Origin: DATARH01 sp035534535
Lineage (GTDB): Bacteria; Pseudomonadota; Alphaproteobacteria; ATCC43930; CGMCC-115725
Length of the DNA: 7,787 bases
NCBI GenBank assembly: GCA_035534535.1
Contig: DATLRS010000249.1
Span: forward strand, 1-7,787
Direction of reading: 5' to 3'
Every line of letters starts with the position of its first letter. The first letter of the stretch is position 1. Below are positions 1-5,947 of the stretch, piece after piece. Under the pieces are notes generated by a model. The model saw only the letters and a list, made by a program, of their open reading frames with translations, was not told where the DNA came from and ran no database searches. Made by a program: the position numbers and the translations under genes.

Positions 1-20
1 GAGCGGACGGCGCGACGCGG

Positions 21-49
21 TTGCGCACCGCCCTCATGTTGCCTATAAG
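21..49 (+). promoter_or_regulatory. Sigma70-type promoter of tRNA-Pro
   Basis: The -35 hexamer TTGCGC (21-26) is separated by exactly 17 bases from the -10 hexamer TATAAG (44-49). The expected transcription start falls near 56-57, a few bases before the tRNA 5' end at 64, which is the usual arrangement for a tRNA gene. The AT-rich -10 box stands out in very GC-rich DNA. The boxes are read directly from the sequence; promoter activity is inferred. Confidence 0.7.
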
Positions 50-63
50 TCGCCGCCGGTCGG

Positions 64-140
64 CGGAGTGTAGCTCAGCCTGGTAGAGCACTGCTTTCGG
101 GAGGCAGGGGCCGGAGGTTCAAATCCTCTCACTCCGACCA
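64..140 (+). tRNA. tRNA-Pro (anticodon CGG)
   Basis: A complete 77-base cloverleaf. The acceptor stem CGGAGTG pairs with CACTCCG, followed by discriminator A and an encoded CCA at the 3' end. The D arm is GCTC/GAGC. The anticodon stem is CTGCT/GGCAG with loop TTCGGGA, which places anticodon CGG at 98-100 and decodes CCG proline codons. The T arm is GGAGG/CCTCT with loop TTCAAAT. All stems pair, with only G-T wobbles as exceptions. CCG is likely a common proline codon in DNA this GC-rich. The gene stands alone, with its own promoter just upstream. Confidence 0.97.
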
Positions 141-158
141 TCGCCCAATTGTCCTCGC

Positions 159-169
159 TCGGTTTTTTT
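159..169 (+). terminator. Possible tRNA-Pro terminator (T-run with weak stem)
   Basis: A run of seven T (163-169) follows the tRNA by 22 bases and is the only such run in this GC-rich stretch. The supporting hairpin is poor: only CCGA (134-137, inside the tRNA 3' end) can pair with TCGG (159-162) directly before the T-run. Position and T-run favour a terminator; the weak stem argues against a classical intrinsic one. Confidence 0.3.
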
Positions 170-258
170 GCGGACACTGCGGTCGTGGCGGGCGTGATGC
201 GCGCGCTCGGCCTGTCGCAACGTCCGGGCGAAGCCGGCCCGGCCGCCAGGAATTTTCG

Positions 259-276
259 CCGCATCTGCCGATGCGG
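259..276. repeat. Perfect 7-bp inverted repeat, possible operator
   Basis: CCGCATC (259-265) and GATGCGG (270-276) are perfect reverse complements around the four-base centre TGCC. No T-run follows on either strand, so it does not look like an intrinsic terminator. It lies about 115 bases upstream of the chosen start of the glycosidase gene and between the two weak promoter-like boxes noted there. It could bind a dimeric repressor, or it could be a chance palindrome. Confidence 0.4.
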
Positions 277-379
277 GGATAGTGCTAAGGGATTATTCCG
301 TTAACCCTTGGGAGCGTCGCCGCTACACGCCGCCGCGCCGCCGAGCGCGGCCGTGTCGACCGGGCGGCGCAGTTCTGGC

Positions 380-384
380 GGAGG
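380..384 (+). promoter_or_regulatory. Ribosome binding site fixing the glycosidase start
   Basis: GGAGG at 380-384 is a full Shine-Dalgarno core, spaced seven bases from the ATG at 392. It supports that ATG over the upstream in-frame TTG at 308, which has no comparable site. Confidence 0.75.
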
Positions 385-391
385 CTCGCAG

Positions 392-2065
392 ATGGTCTGG
401 GATCGTCGCACGCTGATCCGGCGGCTTGGCAGCCTGCTCGCGGTCGCGCTGTTCAGCCGGTCCCCGCGGCTGGCGGCCGCCGCGCCGGCGCGGGACCTCG
501 GGATCCTGACGCCGTTTTATCGCAGCACGCAACTGCAGGGGCACCTGATCGGCTACGGCCTGATCGACATACCGGACTACCTGACCGCGTCCGACATCGA
601 TCTGCGATACATGAAAAAACCCGGCATGAAGCAGGAGGTGCCGTTCGTCGACAGCTTTTCGATCGTCCGATTTCTCGGCGGATATCGCGAGGATTGGCTG
701 AAGCGGTCGCAGCATTGGGACGCGCGGCTCGGTCTGCGCTCGCTGGATTACGCGATCCGGCACAGCGACGGCGCGCTGCAATTCAGGCCCGAGCTGATCC
801 GGCAGCGGCTGCAACCCTTTCTCGAGGCCGGCTACCGGCCGCAGGACGTGACGATCGCGCTCGACAACGTGCCGTGGGATCTCGCCACCAAGGATGGTCG
901 CCCGCCGGAAGCGGGGCCGTGGGGCCGCCGCAGCCCGCCGGGCAATCTGGCGGAATGGACCGCGACGATCCGCCAGTTCGCCGTCGATTTGCAGCATTAC
1001 CTGGGGCCGGCGGCGGCGGCCGTCCGGTTCAAGACCGGCGTCGAATATGACGAGAAGGCAAGCTTCGACGGCACCGACAGCGAATTCTACGAATATTACC
1101 AAACGACCGACCGGGCGCTGCACGCGGTGCTGCCGACGGCAATCCTGACCCCGGGGGAATTCACCGGGCGCGGCGTGTGCGAAGCCGATGCGCCCAGTTG
1201 CGTCTACGACACGGAAGATTTTCTGCGTTTTGCCGCCGGGAAAAACCTGACCATTCCCTACGTGCCGCGCAGCCTGAATTCGTTTATCGACCAGCCGGGG
1301 GTCTGGCCCTCGGCGACCGCCGAACGCGCCATCGACTCGTACGTCCGATTGGGGTCCGTCGGCCGCGAGATCGATCAGTTCGGCCTGTTCGCCAAGCCGT
1401 TCCAGAGCAGCGATATTGCCGCCCTGCAAGCCAACTGGGAGTTTCAGACGCTGGTGCGGCTGTGGGCGAGATTGCAGCCGCGACGGATTTTTCATTGGCC
1501 GGCGGTCCCCGCCGTCGGGCGGCTGCCGCTCCTCGATGGGTCGGGGTTTCTGCGCCTCGTATTGGACCGCCATCTCGGCGCGCGTGCCTATTGGCTCGAC
1601 GTGCAGGATCAGGCCGCAGCGGGCCCGGGAACGGCCGAAATGCTGGCGGTGGGGTTTCAGGGCGGCCCGTCCTCGGCGGTCGTCGTGTCGAGTTTCAGCA
1701 CCCGTCCCGGCGCCACGAGACGCCGGGCCATCGTCGCGCTGCCGTCGACGCTGCCCGCAGGCGGGCCGTTGAAGACCATCCGCTATCGCGGGTCGGACAA
1801 CGTGTACATGCTGATGCGACGCGATCTTGCCGCTGCGGACAACCTCAAGCCGGAGTTTGCCGCCTGCCCGCTGTGCGTCGCCTTTCCGATCGCGATGGCG
1901 CGCGATGCCGACCGCGCTCGGGCGATGCTGGCGCGCAATTGGTCGCTCTACGTCGCTGCCATGAAAGAAAACCTGCGATGGGTGCGCAATGATGCCGGCG
2001 TGGCGCGCAACGGCGGGCAGCTGCTCGTCACGCTGGAGCCGAACGAACTGGTGGTGATCGAATGA
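392..2065 (+). CDS. Exported GH39-like glycoside hydrolase
   Basis: A 557-residue protein, probably a TIM-barrel glycosidase exported to the periplasm or surface. Seen: the N-terminus has a twin-arginine motif (R5-R6-T-L-I), a short hydrophobic stretch (about 12-21) and an Ala-rich segment ending A31-P-A33, which fits a Tat signal peptide. The pattern around E218 (GVEYDEKASFDGT) followed by an S-E-F-Y-E-Y-Y helix matches the spacing of the GH39 acid/base region (NEP...W.GT..EY..LY). E326 in REIDQFG fits the nucleophile strand. The two glutamates are 108 residues apart, close to the GH39 norm. The C-terminal third (about 430-557) is probably a beta-sandwich. Odd: V217 sits where clan GH-A enzymes have Asn before the acid/base. 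Known: PslG, a GH39 enzyme, acts in Pseudomonas exopolysaccharide production, so a similar trimming role is possible. Substrate unknown. The start was chosen by the ribosome binding site and signal peptide; 308 (TTG) is the alternative. Confidence 0.68.
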   Translation: MVWDRRTLIRRLGSLLAVALFSRSPRLAAAAPARDLGILTPFYRSTQLQGHLIGYGLIDIPDYLTASDIDLRYMKKPGMKQEVPFVDSFSIVRFLGGYREDWLKRSQHWDARLGLRSLDYAIRHSDGALQFRPELIRQRLQPFLEAGYRPQDVTIALDNVPWDLATKDGRPPEAGPWGRRSPPGNLAEWTATIRQFAVDLQHYLGPAAAAVRFKTGVEYDEKASFDGTDSEFYEYYQTTDRALHAVLPTAILTPGEFTGRGVCEADAPSCVYDTEDFLRFAAGKNLTIPYVPRSLNSFIDQPGVWPSATAERAIDSYVRLGSVGREIDQFGLFAKPFQSSDIAALQANWEFQTLVRLWARLQPRRIFHWPAVPAVGRLPLLDGSGFLRLVLDRHLGARAYWLDVQDQAAAGPGTAEMLAVGFQGGPSSAVVVSSFSTRPGATRRRAIVALPSTLPAGGPLKTIRYRGSDNVYMLMRRDLAAADNLKPEFAACPLCVAFPIAMARDADRARAMLARNWSLYVAAMKENLRWVRNDAGVARNGGQLLVTLEPNELVVIE

Positions 2066-2105
2066 GCGAGCCGCGGCGGACGCCGGGCGATCGGTGTGCC
2101 GGTGC

Positions 2106-2135
2106 TGGACATCCCGGGCGGTGCTTGGCCATAAT
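2106..2135 (+). promoter_or_regulatory. Candidate sigma70 promoter for the sulfotransferase-DUF6473 pair
   Basis: TGGACA (2106-2111) and CATAAT (2130-2135) each match the sigma70 consensus at five of six positions, with an 18-base spacer. The predicted transcript would begin near 2142, about 63 bases before the ATG at 2205. It lies in the 139-base gap after the glycosidase gene, so the two downstream genes could be expressed independently. The boxes are seen; activity is inferred. Confidence 0.4.
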
Positions 2136-2204
2136 CCGGCGCCGCCGCGTTGACGCCGGGGCGCGGCCGAGCGCGGTTCCCGCGAGCCACAGAGCCATCC
2201 GCCA

Positions 2205-3008
2205 ATGCGCGACGCCGTTATCGGACTCATCGGATTGCCGCGGTCCGGAACGACGCTGATCCACCGCGCCATGGCGGCGCATGCGCGGGTTGACGGCGTG
2301 ATCGAGCCCTACCAGACGCGGCGGGCCGCGGGTTACGGCATCACCGCTCTGGCCGATTTCCTGGCCGATCATAACATCGCTGCCGACCCTGGCCGCGCCC
2401 TCGTCGTCAAGGAAACCACCACCCGGGCGGTCAACGCGCAACACCTCTTCGAGTTGCTCGGCTCGGCGCAGTCCCTGGGTATTTACGCAGGGCTGGTGAT
2501 CATTCTTCGCTGCCCGTTCGCCGCCTATCTCTCGCAGATCGAGGCAGCGCGCGAGCTGTGGACGGAAAAGAAGCTGACCGAGCAATCCGCGGCGGCGTTC
2601 GATGCGTTTGCTCAGGTCGCGCGCAACGGCTTGCGCGAGGTGGTGACCCGCGCGCGGCGGCAGCACTACCGGATCATCTCCTATGAACAGTTCTGCGCGG
2701 CGCCGGACACCGAGCTGGCGCGGCTGATGGCGCTCATTCCCTACCCGATGCAGCCGCAGCAACTGGCGCTCGCTCCGGCCGAGGGCGGGCGGCGCGGCGG
2801 CGATCCGAAGAGCTATCAAAAGGGCAGCGAGATCATTCGGATGGACCGGGCCGGGCAGGTCGCCGAGCTGGCCCATGAGCTGCGGGGCCAACCCTTGCTG
2901 CCGTTCTTTCACGAGTTGCACCACCTGTGTCTCGAGGAAGCGTGCCGGCTGCCCGATGCGGCGGTGCTCGACCACCTGACCGAAATGGTGCTGAGGCGCG
3001 GCGGTTAA
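2205..3008 (+). CDS. PAPS-dependent sulfotransferase
   Basis: A 267-residue single-domain cytoplasmic sulfotransferase, expected to move a sulfuryl group from PAPS to a carbohydrate or other hydroxyl acceptor. Seen: the 5'-phosphosulfate loop LPRSGTTLI (11-19) lies almost at the N-terminus. The 3'-phosphate site IILRCPFAAYLSQIE carries R102 and S110 at the classical spacing of eight residues. A later ISYEQFCAAP segment matches the conserved YE.L...P element of carbohydrate-type sulfotransferases. There is no signal peptide or membrane segment. ATG 2205 lies just before the loop, leaving no room for a shorter form; its ribosome binding site is weak (AGAG, 2191-2194). The TAA stop is one base before the next ATG, so the two genes are very probably co-transcribed and translationally coupled. 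The acceptor cannot be predicted. Confidence 0.88.
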   Translation: MRDAVIGLIGLPRSGTTLIHRAMAAHARVDGVIEPYQTRRAAGYGITALADFLADHNIAADPGRALVVKETTTRAVNAQHLFELLGSAQSLGIYAGLVIILRCPFAAYLSQIEAARELWTEKKLTEQSAAAFDAFAQVARNGLREVVTRARRQHYRIISYEQFCAAPDTELARLMALIPYPMQPQQLALAPAEGGRRGGDPKSYQKGSEIIRMDRAGQVAELAHELRGQPLLPFFHELHHLCLEEACRLPDAAVLDHLTEMVLRRGG

Positions 3009-3009
3009 G

Positions 3010-3873
3010 ATGGGCATCGGCTATCAGGCGCTCGACCGCAAGGTCGTCGACTACGATATGTGGTTTCTCGACGGTGGCCGGATCGGCCTGCGCGGCCCGC
3101 GCGTGCGCTTCGAGGGCACCGACTATCTGTGCTTCATCGGCGCCGCCCAGACCTTCGGCCGGTTTGTGGCGCGTCCGTTCGCGATGCAAGTCGGCCGAGT
3201 GTTCGGTCGAACCAGCCTTAATCTCGGGTTTTCCGGCGCCGGGCCGGAATTTTTCCTGGGCAACGCGACGCTGATGGACATCATCCGCAACGCCGCCGTT
3301 CTGGTCGTGCAAAGCATGTCGGCGCGCTCGGTGTCGGCTGGTATTTTTCGGGTGGCCGGCAATAACGGCGTGGCGGTCTTTCTCGAGGGCCCGCGTCGCG
3401 GCCAGTCGCTGCTGGCGCAGCAGGCTTATGCGGCGCTGCGCCGGGACTATGGCGAGCAGCGCTACCGCGAGCAGATTGCGGCCGTCCAGGCGCAATGGGT
3501 CGCCTTGCACCGCGAGTTGCTCGGGCAAACCAAGGCGCGCACCTATTTCCTGTGGCTGTCGGAAAAGAAGATGGGCGAGAACCTCGACCTGTCGCGCTCG
3601 CCGGTCGGCGCATTTCCGCATTTTGTCACCCGCGAGATGGTGGGCGAGGTGGCGCGGCTGTGCGACGGGGTCTTCGATGCCACGTTCGAGGCGATGCGGC
3701 CGCAGCCGCTCGTCAACGATCGAACGGGCGAATTGGAAGCGGTTTTTGCCGCGGATAAGTTTCCCGACCGTCCCAACGCGCTTCGGGCGCTGAACACCTA
3801 TTACGCCACGCAGGAGATGCACGATTTCGCGACTGGTGTCCTTGCCAGGGGGCTGGCGAGAGCGATCGCGTAG
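3010..3873 (+). CDS. DUF6473 family protein (SGNH-like, GDS motif lost)
   Basis: A 287-residue soluble protein that I recognise as DUF6473, a family of unknown function common in alphaproteobacteria. Seen: an N-terminal VVDYDMWFLD...LRGPRVRF segment; YLCFIGAAQTFGRF (39-52); PF at 56-57; LNLGFSGAGPEFFL (70-83); VVQSMSARSVS (99-109); and a C-terminal YYATQEMHDFA around H271. Inference: these blocks line up in order with SGNH/GDSL esterases (block I GDSxTxG, block II N-x-G-x-x-G, a block III region, a late His), but the GDS serine position reads G44-A45-A46, so ordinary serine esterase chemistry is not expected. It begins one base after the sulfotransferase stop, with no gap for a separate promoter, so it probably works with that enzyme in carbohydrate modification. 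Family call fairly firm; biochemical role unknown. Confidence 0.82.
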   Translation: MGIGYQALDRKVVDYDMWFLDGGRIGLRGPRVRFEGTDYLCFIGAAQTFGRFVARPFAMQVGRVFGRTSLNLGFSGAGPEFFLGNATLMDIIRNAAVLVVQSMSARSVSAGIFRVAGNNGVAVFLEGPRRGQSLLAQQAYAALRRDYGEQRYREQIAAVQAQWVALHRELLGQTKARTYFLWLSEKKMGENLDLSRSPVGAFPHFVTREMVGEVARLCDGVFDATFEAMRPQPLVNDRTGELEAVFAADKFPDRPNALRALNTYYATQEMHDFATGVLARGLARAIA

Positions 3874-3888
3874 CGGCGTGGCTCACGC

Positions 3889-3910
3889 GGGCCGGATGCG
3901 GGCCGGATGC
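3889..3910. repeat. Tandem 11-bp repeat in the convergent gap
   Basis: GGGCCGGATGC occurs twice in immediate succession (3889-3899 and 3900-3910), followed by a partial third copy, GGGGATGC (3911-3918). It lies in the 58-base gap between the convergent DUF6473 gene and the two-domain sulfotransferase gene. A small perfect hairpin, GCGTG/CACGC with loop GCT (3876-3888), precedes it, but no T-run follows on either strand, so I do not call an intrinsic terminator. It may be a recent slippage duplication. Confidence 0.6.
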
Positions 3911-3931
3911 GGGGATGCCGGTCTGATGCGG

Positions 3932-5692
3932 CTACGGCGCCGCGGCAGCGCGCTGCGGCATCTGCGTCAGCGTCTCTGTCGGCGCCTCGTGGGGCATCTC
4001 GCGGCGGGCGAGGCTGGGATCGTCGCGATAGCGCGCCACGGCGCGGCGATAGAGCATCAGATCGTCGGCGTTGTGGGCGACCAGGGTTTGAAACAGAGCC
4101 CCTCCCAGCTCCTCCCTGATCTCGGCGATCCGCGCTTCGAGGCTCTTCTGCGGGCGCGACACGTTCTCGAACGCGGCGAAGGCACGGAACCCCGGGAAGA
4201 GGGGGGTCACCAACCGCTGGAGCATCTCGACCGAGGCATCGAAGGCCTCGACCGAACCGACAAACGGCAGATGCTCGAACGCGCGCAATGCGCGCTCGAA
4301 TTCGGTGCTGCCATCGGCCGGTTCGGCCATCGCCAGGCGGGCGGTGTGGAAATTGCGGCAGGCCCGATCGGCCGGATTGGCCAAACGGGCACGCAGATAT
4401 CCGGCGAAATCGGTTTCCTTGGCGAGCCGCGCTCCCGCGGTCTCGGCGCGCTGATCGCGCTCGAACACGTAGGCGGATTTCAGTCGGTCGAGCGGATGAC
4501 GGACAAAGATGATCGGGAAGATGTCAACGCCCGGCACTTCTGGCAACGGCAGCATCAGAGTGTGCGAGGACAGCGCCATGACTTGCGGGTGCTGCAGCAG
4601 ATAGGTGCCGGCCTCGGCGATCATCACGGGAGCCGAGCGCTGCGGGTATTCCTGCGATGCCCATCCCTGGCCGAAATTGCGTTTCAGGATCGCATCGACG
4701 CTGGTTCCGGCATTTTTGAACAGATGGTAGTGGATGATGACCGGCCGCCGGCCGTTCGCGCCGGACCGGACGGCAGGCGCTGCCGGCGCCGCGTCCAGCG
4801 CGACGCCGGCCGGCGCCAGCGCGGCGGCGCCGACCGTCGCCAACGCACCCGCGATCAGGCAGTATTCCTCAAAACGCGCCGCCAGCCCGGCGGCCGCCTC
4901 GCGGCGCGTCGCCGGTTCGCGCGATTGCCATTCCCGGCATAGAAGATAGGTGTCCTTGACGAGGGCCGAGACCAGCGGCTTGCGGTCGAGGACGTCAGGC
5001 GGCAGCGGCGGCTCCGGCAGATTGTCGCGGATAATCCGCTCGATATCCGGCGCCGCTGCAGCAAACACCGACTGGGCGACGTTGAGCGCCGCGGCCAGGT
5101 CGGACAGGGCTTCCGCCTTGCGCCGTTGCAGCGCGTCGAGGCCGATGACGTATTCCGGCCGGGCGGCGTCGCTGGACAACGCCGACAGCGTGTATCGCAG
5201 CCATAGCTGAACGGCGCGGGGGCGGCCCATCTGATGGCGCTGATGAAGCACGTCCGTGACCTCGAGCGGATTGCGGGCCAACAGCACCCGCAGCGGGGCA
5301 AACGCCTCTGCCCGAAGGGCAGCGTCCCATAGGCCGGGAAACAAGGCGACCCGAGGATCGTCGAGGACGATGCGCCGTGCCTCGCCATAGGTCGAGCGCA
5401 ACGCCGTCACGGCGTCGCCGAGATAGCGACGCGACACGATCGCGTCGATCTCGGCGGCGCATTTGAGCGGCACGCGGCCGTGCAGGACCAACATGCCCGG
5501 GCGGTCCCATGCCGAGCCCAGCTCCCCCAGGATCGTGTTGTTGAGGCGGACGATCGCGCTGGCTTCGTTCGCCGCGCCGCTCGCCGCGAAGCCGAGCAGC
5601 GACAGGCAGCCCGACAAGGCTGCACTCCCGGACGCCTGCCCGCCCAGGACGATAACGGCAAGCTTTTCAGTAGCGGGATGTCCTTCGGTCAC
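3932..5692 (-). CDS. Two-domain (tandem) sulfotransferase-fold protein
   Basis: A 586-residue protein, about twice the length of a single sulfotransferase. Seen: residues about 10-290 begin with KLAVIVLGGQASGSAALSG, which has the shape of the hRSGTSal PAPS loop of bacterial sulfotransferases but with the Arg and Thr replaced (A20-S-G-S23). An Ala/Pro-rich linker lies near 290-317. Residues about 318-575 form a second domain of the Sulfotransfer_2 type: HYHLFKNAGTS (321-331, K326) is the 5'-phosphosulfate loop and FVRHPLDRLKSAY is the 3'-phosphate site, with R398 and S406 eight apart. The second domain should bind PAPS; the first probably does not catalyse and may bind acceptor or serve in dimerisation (inference). 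No signal peptide. GTG 5692 was chosen because AAGGGAA lies six bases upstream; GTG 5725 would add 11 residues. The TAG stop faces the DUF6473 gene. The acceptor is unknown but likely a glycan. Confidence 0.82.
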   Translation of the reverse strand: MTEGHPATEKLAVIVLGGQASGSAALSGCLSLLGFAASGAANEASAIVRLNNTILGELGSAWDRPGMLVLHGRVPLKCAAEIDAIVSRRYLGDAVTALRSTYGEARRIVLDDPRVALFPGLWDAALRAEAFAPLRVLLARNPLEVTDVLHQRHQMGRPRAVQLWLRYTLSALSSDAARPEYVIGLDALQRRKAEALSDLAAALNVAQSVFAAAAPDIERIIRDNLPEPPLPPDVLDRKPLVSALVKDTYLLCREWQSREPATRREAAAGLAARFEEYCLIAGALATVGAAALAPAGVALDAAPAAPAVRSGANGRRPVIIHYHLFKNAGTSVDAILKRNFGQGWASQEYPQRSAPVMIAEAGTYLLQHPQVMALSSHTLMLPLPEVPGVDIFPIIFVRHPLDRLKSAYVFERDQRAETAGARLAKETDFAGYLRARLANPADRACRNFHTARLAMAEPADGSTEFERALRAFEHLPFVGSVEAFDASVEMLQRLVTPLFPGFRAFAAFENVSRPQKSLEARIAEIREELGGALFQTLVAHNADDLMLYRRAVARYRDDPSLARREMPHEAPTETLTQMPQRAAAAP

Positions 5693-5698
5693 CGCAAG

Positions 5699-5706
5699 TT
5701 CCCTTT
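5699..5706 (-). promoter_or_regulatory. Ribosome binding site fixing the two-domain sulfotransferase start
   Basis: Read on the minus strand this is AAAGGGAA, a good Shine-Dalgarno sequence ending six bases before the GTG at 5692-5690. It would lie inside the coding region if the upstream GTG at 5725 were the start, so it favours the shorter protein, which begins MTEGHPATEK. Confidence 0.6.
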
Positions 5707-5725
5707 CTCGTGAAATGTGCCGCAC

Positions 5726-5947
5726 CCCGGGCCTTGAGTAGCTTTTCCATCAGGCTGCGACATCCGCCCGGTTCGCCGCGCTGGGACACCGATAGCGTTG
5801 CGCTCGGCGCGAAGTCAACGCCAGCAAAACCGCAACGGCGGATTTCGCTCGGATGCGCCCCGAGCGCCGGGCCGGCCGTGACTGGTGACTGATGGACCGG
5901 CATGTTAGGGTGCCTGAAACGCTTTGCTCGTCGTAGATCACGGGGGA
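5726..5947. other. Divergent intergenic region
   Basis: About 220 bases without a convincing gene, separating the divergent two-domain sulfotransferase and beta-sandwich genes. It contains the minus-strand promoter candidate at 5790-5818 and a perfect 7-bp tandem repeat GTGACTG (5878-5884, 5885-5891). I found no good plus-strand promoter boxes. The frame of the plus-strand gene is open to a TTG at 5924. Short frames elsewhere in the region lack ribosome binding sites and family resemblance. Confidence 0.5.
5790..5818 (-). promoter_or_regulatory. Candidate promoter of the two-domain sulfotransferase
   Basis: On the minus strand TTGACT (5818-5813) is followed after 17 bases by CTATCG (5795-5790). 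This resembles the alphaproteobacterial housekeeping pattern, TTGAC-N17-CTATAT, with a strong -35 and a weaker -10. Transcription would start near 5783, giving a leader of about 90 bases before the GTG at 5692. The boxes are seen; activity is inferred. Confidence 0.42.

Larger units (their letters stand above)
170..391. other. Non-coding gap between tRNA-Pro and the glycosidase gene
   Basis: I see no convincing gene in this stretch. It contains the inverted repeat at 259-276 and the ribosome binding site at 380-384. A weak promoter-like pair, TTCGCC (255-260) and GATAGT (278-283) with a 17-base spacer, is present but matches consensus poorly at -35. The plus-strand reading frame of the next gene is open back to a TTG at 308, but that extension is low-complexity Ala/Pro/Ser/Gly/Arg and lies upstream of a strong ribosome binding site, so I treat it as untranslated leader. 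Confidence 0.5.

Noticed and set aside
43..264. Minus-strand frame of 73 codons across the tRNA
   Set aside because: It is the antisense translation of the tRNA-Pro gene, a well-known spurious frame (GVRGFEPPAPASRKQ), with no other support.
2062..2259. Small plus-strand frame of 65 codons overlapping the end of the glycosidase gene (ATGA)
   Set aside because: The stop-start overlap is tempting, but the product is Arg/Pro-rich without motifs and runs into the sulfotransferase PAPS-loop coding region in another frame.
323..2272. 649-codon minus-strand open frame opposite the glycosidase gene
   Set aside because: It is longer than the real gene but is His/Arg/Gln/Pro-rich with no recognisable motif. 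It is antisense to a coherent protein with a signal peptide and family motifs, and such frames are common in very GC-rich DNA.
2028..3822. Long minus-strand frames opposite the sulfotransferase and DUF6473 genes
   Set aside because: They are antisense shadows with Arg/Ala/His-rich composition and no motifs; the plus-strand products have clear family signatures.
3836..4942. 368-codon plus-strand open frame opposite the two-domain sulfotransferase
   Set aside because: It lacks family motifs, has Arg/Gly/Gln-rich composition, and overlaps both the end of the DUF6473 gene and the well-supported C-terminal sulfotransferase domain.
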